A stretch of DNA of 40,064 bases from a virus: positions 1-40,064 of IMG/VR virus record IMGVR_UViG_3300020195_000072, one strand, 5' to 3'. Shown here one piece after another: positions 39,666 through 40,064 of this stretch. The notes beneath the pieces are model-generated. The model had not been told where the DNA came from. It saw only the letters and a list, made by a program, of their open reading frames with translations, and did not search any database. A program made the position numbers and the translations under genes. How positions within the stretch are numbered: the first letter of the stretch is position 1; every line of letters starts with the position of its first letter.

Positions 39666-39698
39666 TTGACATGTATGCACGTTATAGGGTACACTATA
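39666..39698 (+). promoter_or_regulatory. Rightward promoter overlapped by an operator-like dyad
   Basis: TTGACA (39666-39671), 18-nt spacer, TACACT (39690-39695). TATAGGGTACACTATA (39683-39698) is a near-perfect 16-bp palindrome covering the -10 element, as expected for a repressor or activator site. It serves the two small rightward genes and separates them from the leftward region. Confidence 0.55.
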
Positions 39699-39740
39699 TC
39701 TAAGCTCATCGGATAGATGGGCGGAACGGAGGATAAAAAA

Positions 39741-39941
39741 ATGATGACCAAAAATGAATTACTCGCCGAGCTGAACAAAAATGATAATGCTAAAAAATTG
39801 GGATTCACGCTTTTAGGTGACGACGGAATAAACCAATATTGGAAACGCGGACAGATTCGCCTCAATCGCAGAGAGGACAGTGATTTTCCTGAGGACAAGT
39901 TTTTATGGAGCGATGATGTTGCTGGCTGGGAAATAAAATAA
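39741..39941 (+). CDS. 66-residue small protein
   Basis: MMTKNELLAELNKNDNAKKLGF... a small mixed alpha/beta protein with an acidic C-terminal part (EDSDFPEDKFLWSDDVAG). GGAGG lies 8 nt before the ATG and the promoter with dyad is upstream. It is rightward, unlike the late genes, so probably early or regulatory. No family recognised. Confidence 0.7.
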   Translation: MMTKNELLAELNKNDNAKKLGFTLLGDDGINQYWKRGQIRLNRREDSDFPEDKFLWSDDVAGWEIK

Positions 39942-39943
39942 TC

Positions 39944-40064
39944 ATGCCAACCATAAAAATCACCGCCTACAAATGCTCCCGCTGCGATCATGTCATGCTC
40001 CGCAAACCTGGCGGAAACCCGCCGCGATGTGGAGGTTGCAAAAGCCCGTATTGGAATAGGCCGC
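39944..40064 (+). CDS. Zinc-ribbon protein, partial (cut by window edge)
   Basis: MPTIKITAYKCSRCDHVMLR then PPRCGGCKSPYWNR: two CxxC pairs 17 residues apart, a rubredoxin-type zinc ribbon. It starts two bases after the stop of the previous gene, so they form an operon. The end lies outside the window. Confidence 0.7.
   Translation, partial: MPTIKITAYKCSRCDHVMLRKPGGNPPRCGGCKSPYWNRP

Overview
The window looks like about 40 kb of a short-tailed (podovirus-like) double-stranded DNA bacteriophage or prophage. Almost every gene reads leftward (minus strand). The order small terminase, large terminase, portal, coiled-coil scaffold, SU10/DUF5309-type capsid, head-tail adaptor, four ejection-type proteins, propeller nozzle, fibres, lysis is that of a podovirus. 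There is no tail tube, sheath or tape measure. The host cannot be named from the sequence. Sec-type signal peptides, a lipobox and an NlpC/P60 lysis enzyme suggest a bacterium with a cell envelope to cross, probably a diderm from an uncultured lineage.

Layout from right to left, following transcription. At 39.7-40.06 kb two small rightward genes sit behind a promoter with an operator-like dyad. At 38.4-39.6 kb there are a small membrane protein and a free-standing RNA polymerase alpha-CTD-like protein. A near-consensus leftward promoter (38784-38812) then starts the late region, and its leader passes straight into two tandem hairpins. From 38.3 to 28.4 kb come packaging and head genes, including a SAM-methyltransferase-fold protein beside the portal. 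A second copy of the hairpin module lies between the portal-side and scaffold genes. From 28.4 to 15.4 kb come ejection proteins, a 1018-residue nozzle and four fibre/adhesin-like proteins. From 15.4 to 13.3 kb is the lysis cassette, closed by a strong terminator.

The control region (12.0-13.35 kb) holds a rightward ribbon-helix-helix protein fused in frame to a truncated tyrosine-integrase fragment, a strong leftward early promoter with dyad symmetry, and an excisionase-like HTH. From 12.2 to 9.5 kb runs a chain of tiny genes joined by 4-nt stop/start overlaps, then an SSB-like protein and a RecB-like nuclease. From 5.7 to 9.4 kb there is a visibly AT-richer island: orphan DNA methyltransferase, IS1595-type transposase, a class-II tRNA with an odd anticodon, and two rightward host-like genes. 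From 5.7 to 0 kb the replication genes resume: RusA-like resolvase, second DNA methyltransferase, DUF1376 protein, DnaB helicase, small zinc-type proteins, a secreted lipoprotein-like protein and a glycine-repeat protein cut by the window edge.

The most unusual property is that many proteins encoded in structural positions carry N-terminal Sec-type signal peptides: two small beta-rich proteins between capsid and adaptor, the nozzle and at least three fibres. Together with the repeated leader-RNA module and the phage-borne alpha-CTD, this makes the late region the best candidate for undescribed biology. Many genes here are under 60 codons. I read them directly from the sequence and assigned them from stop/start overlaps and ribosome-binding sites.
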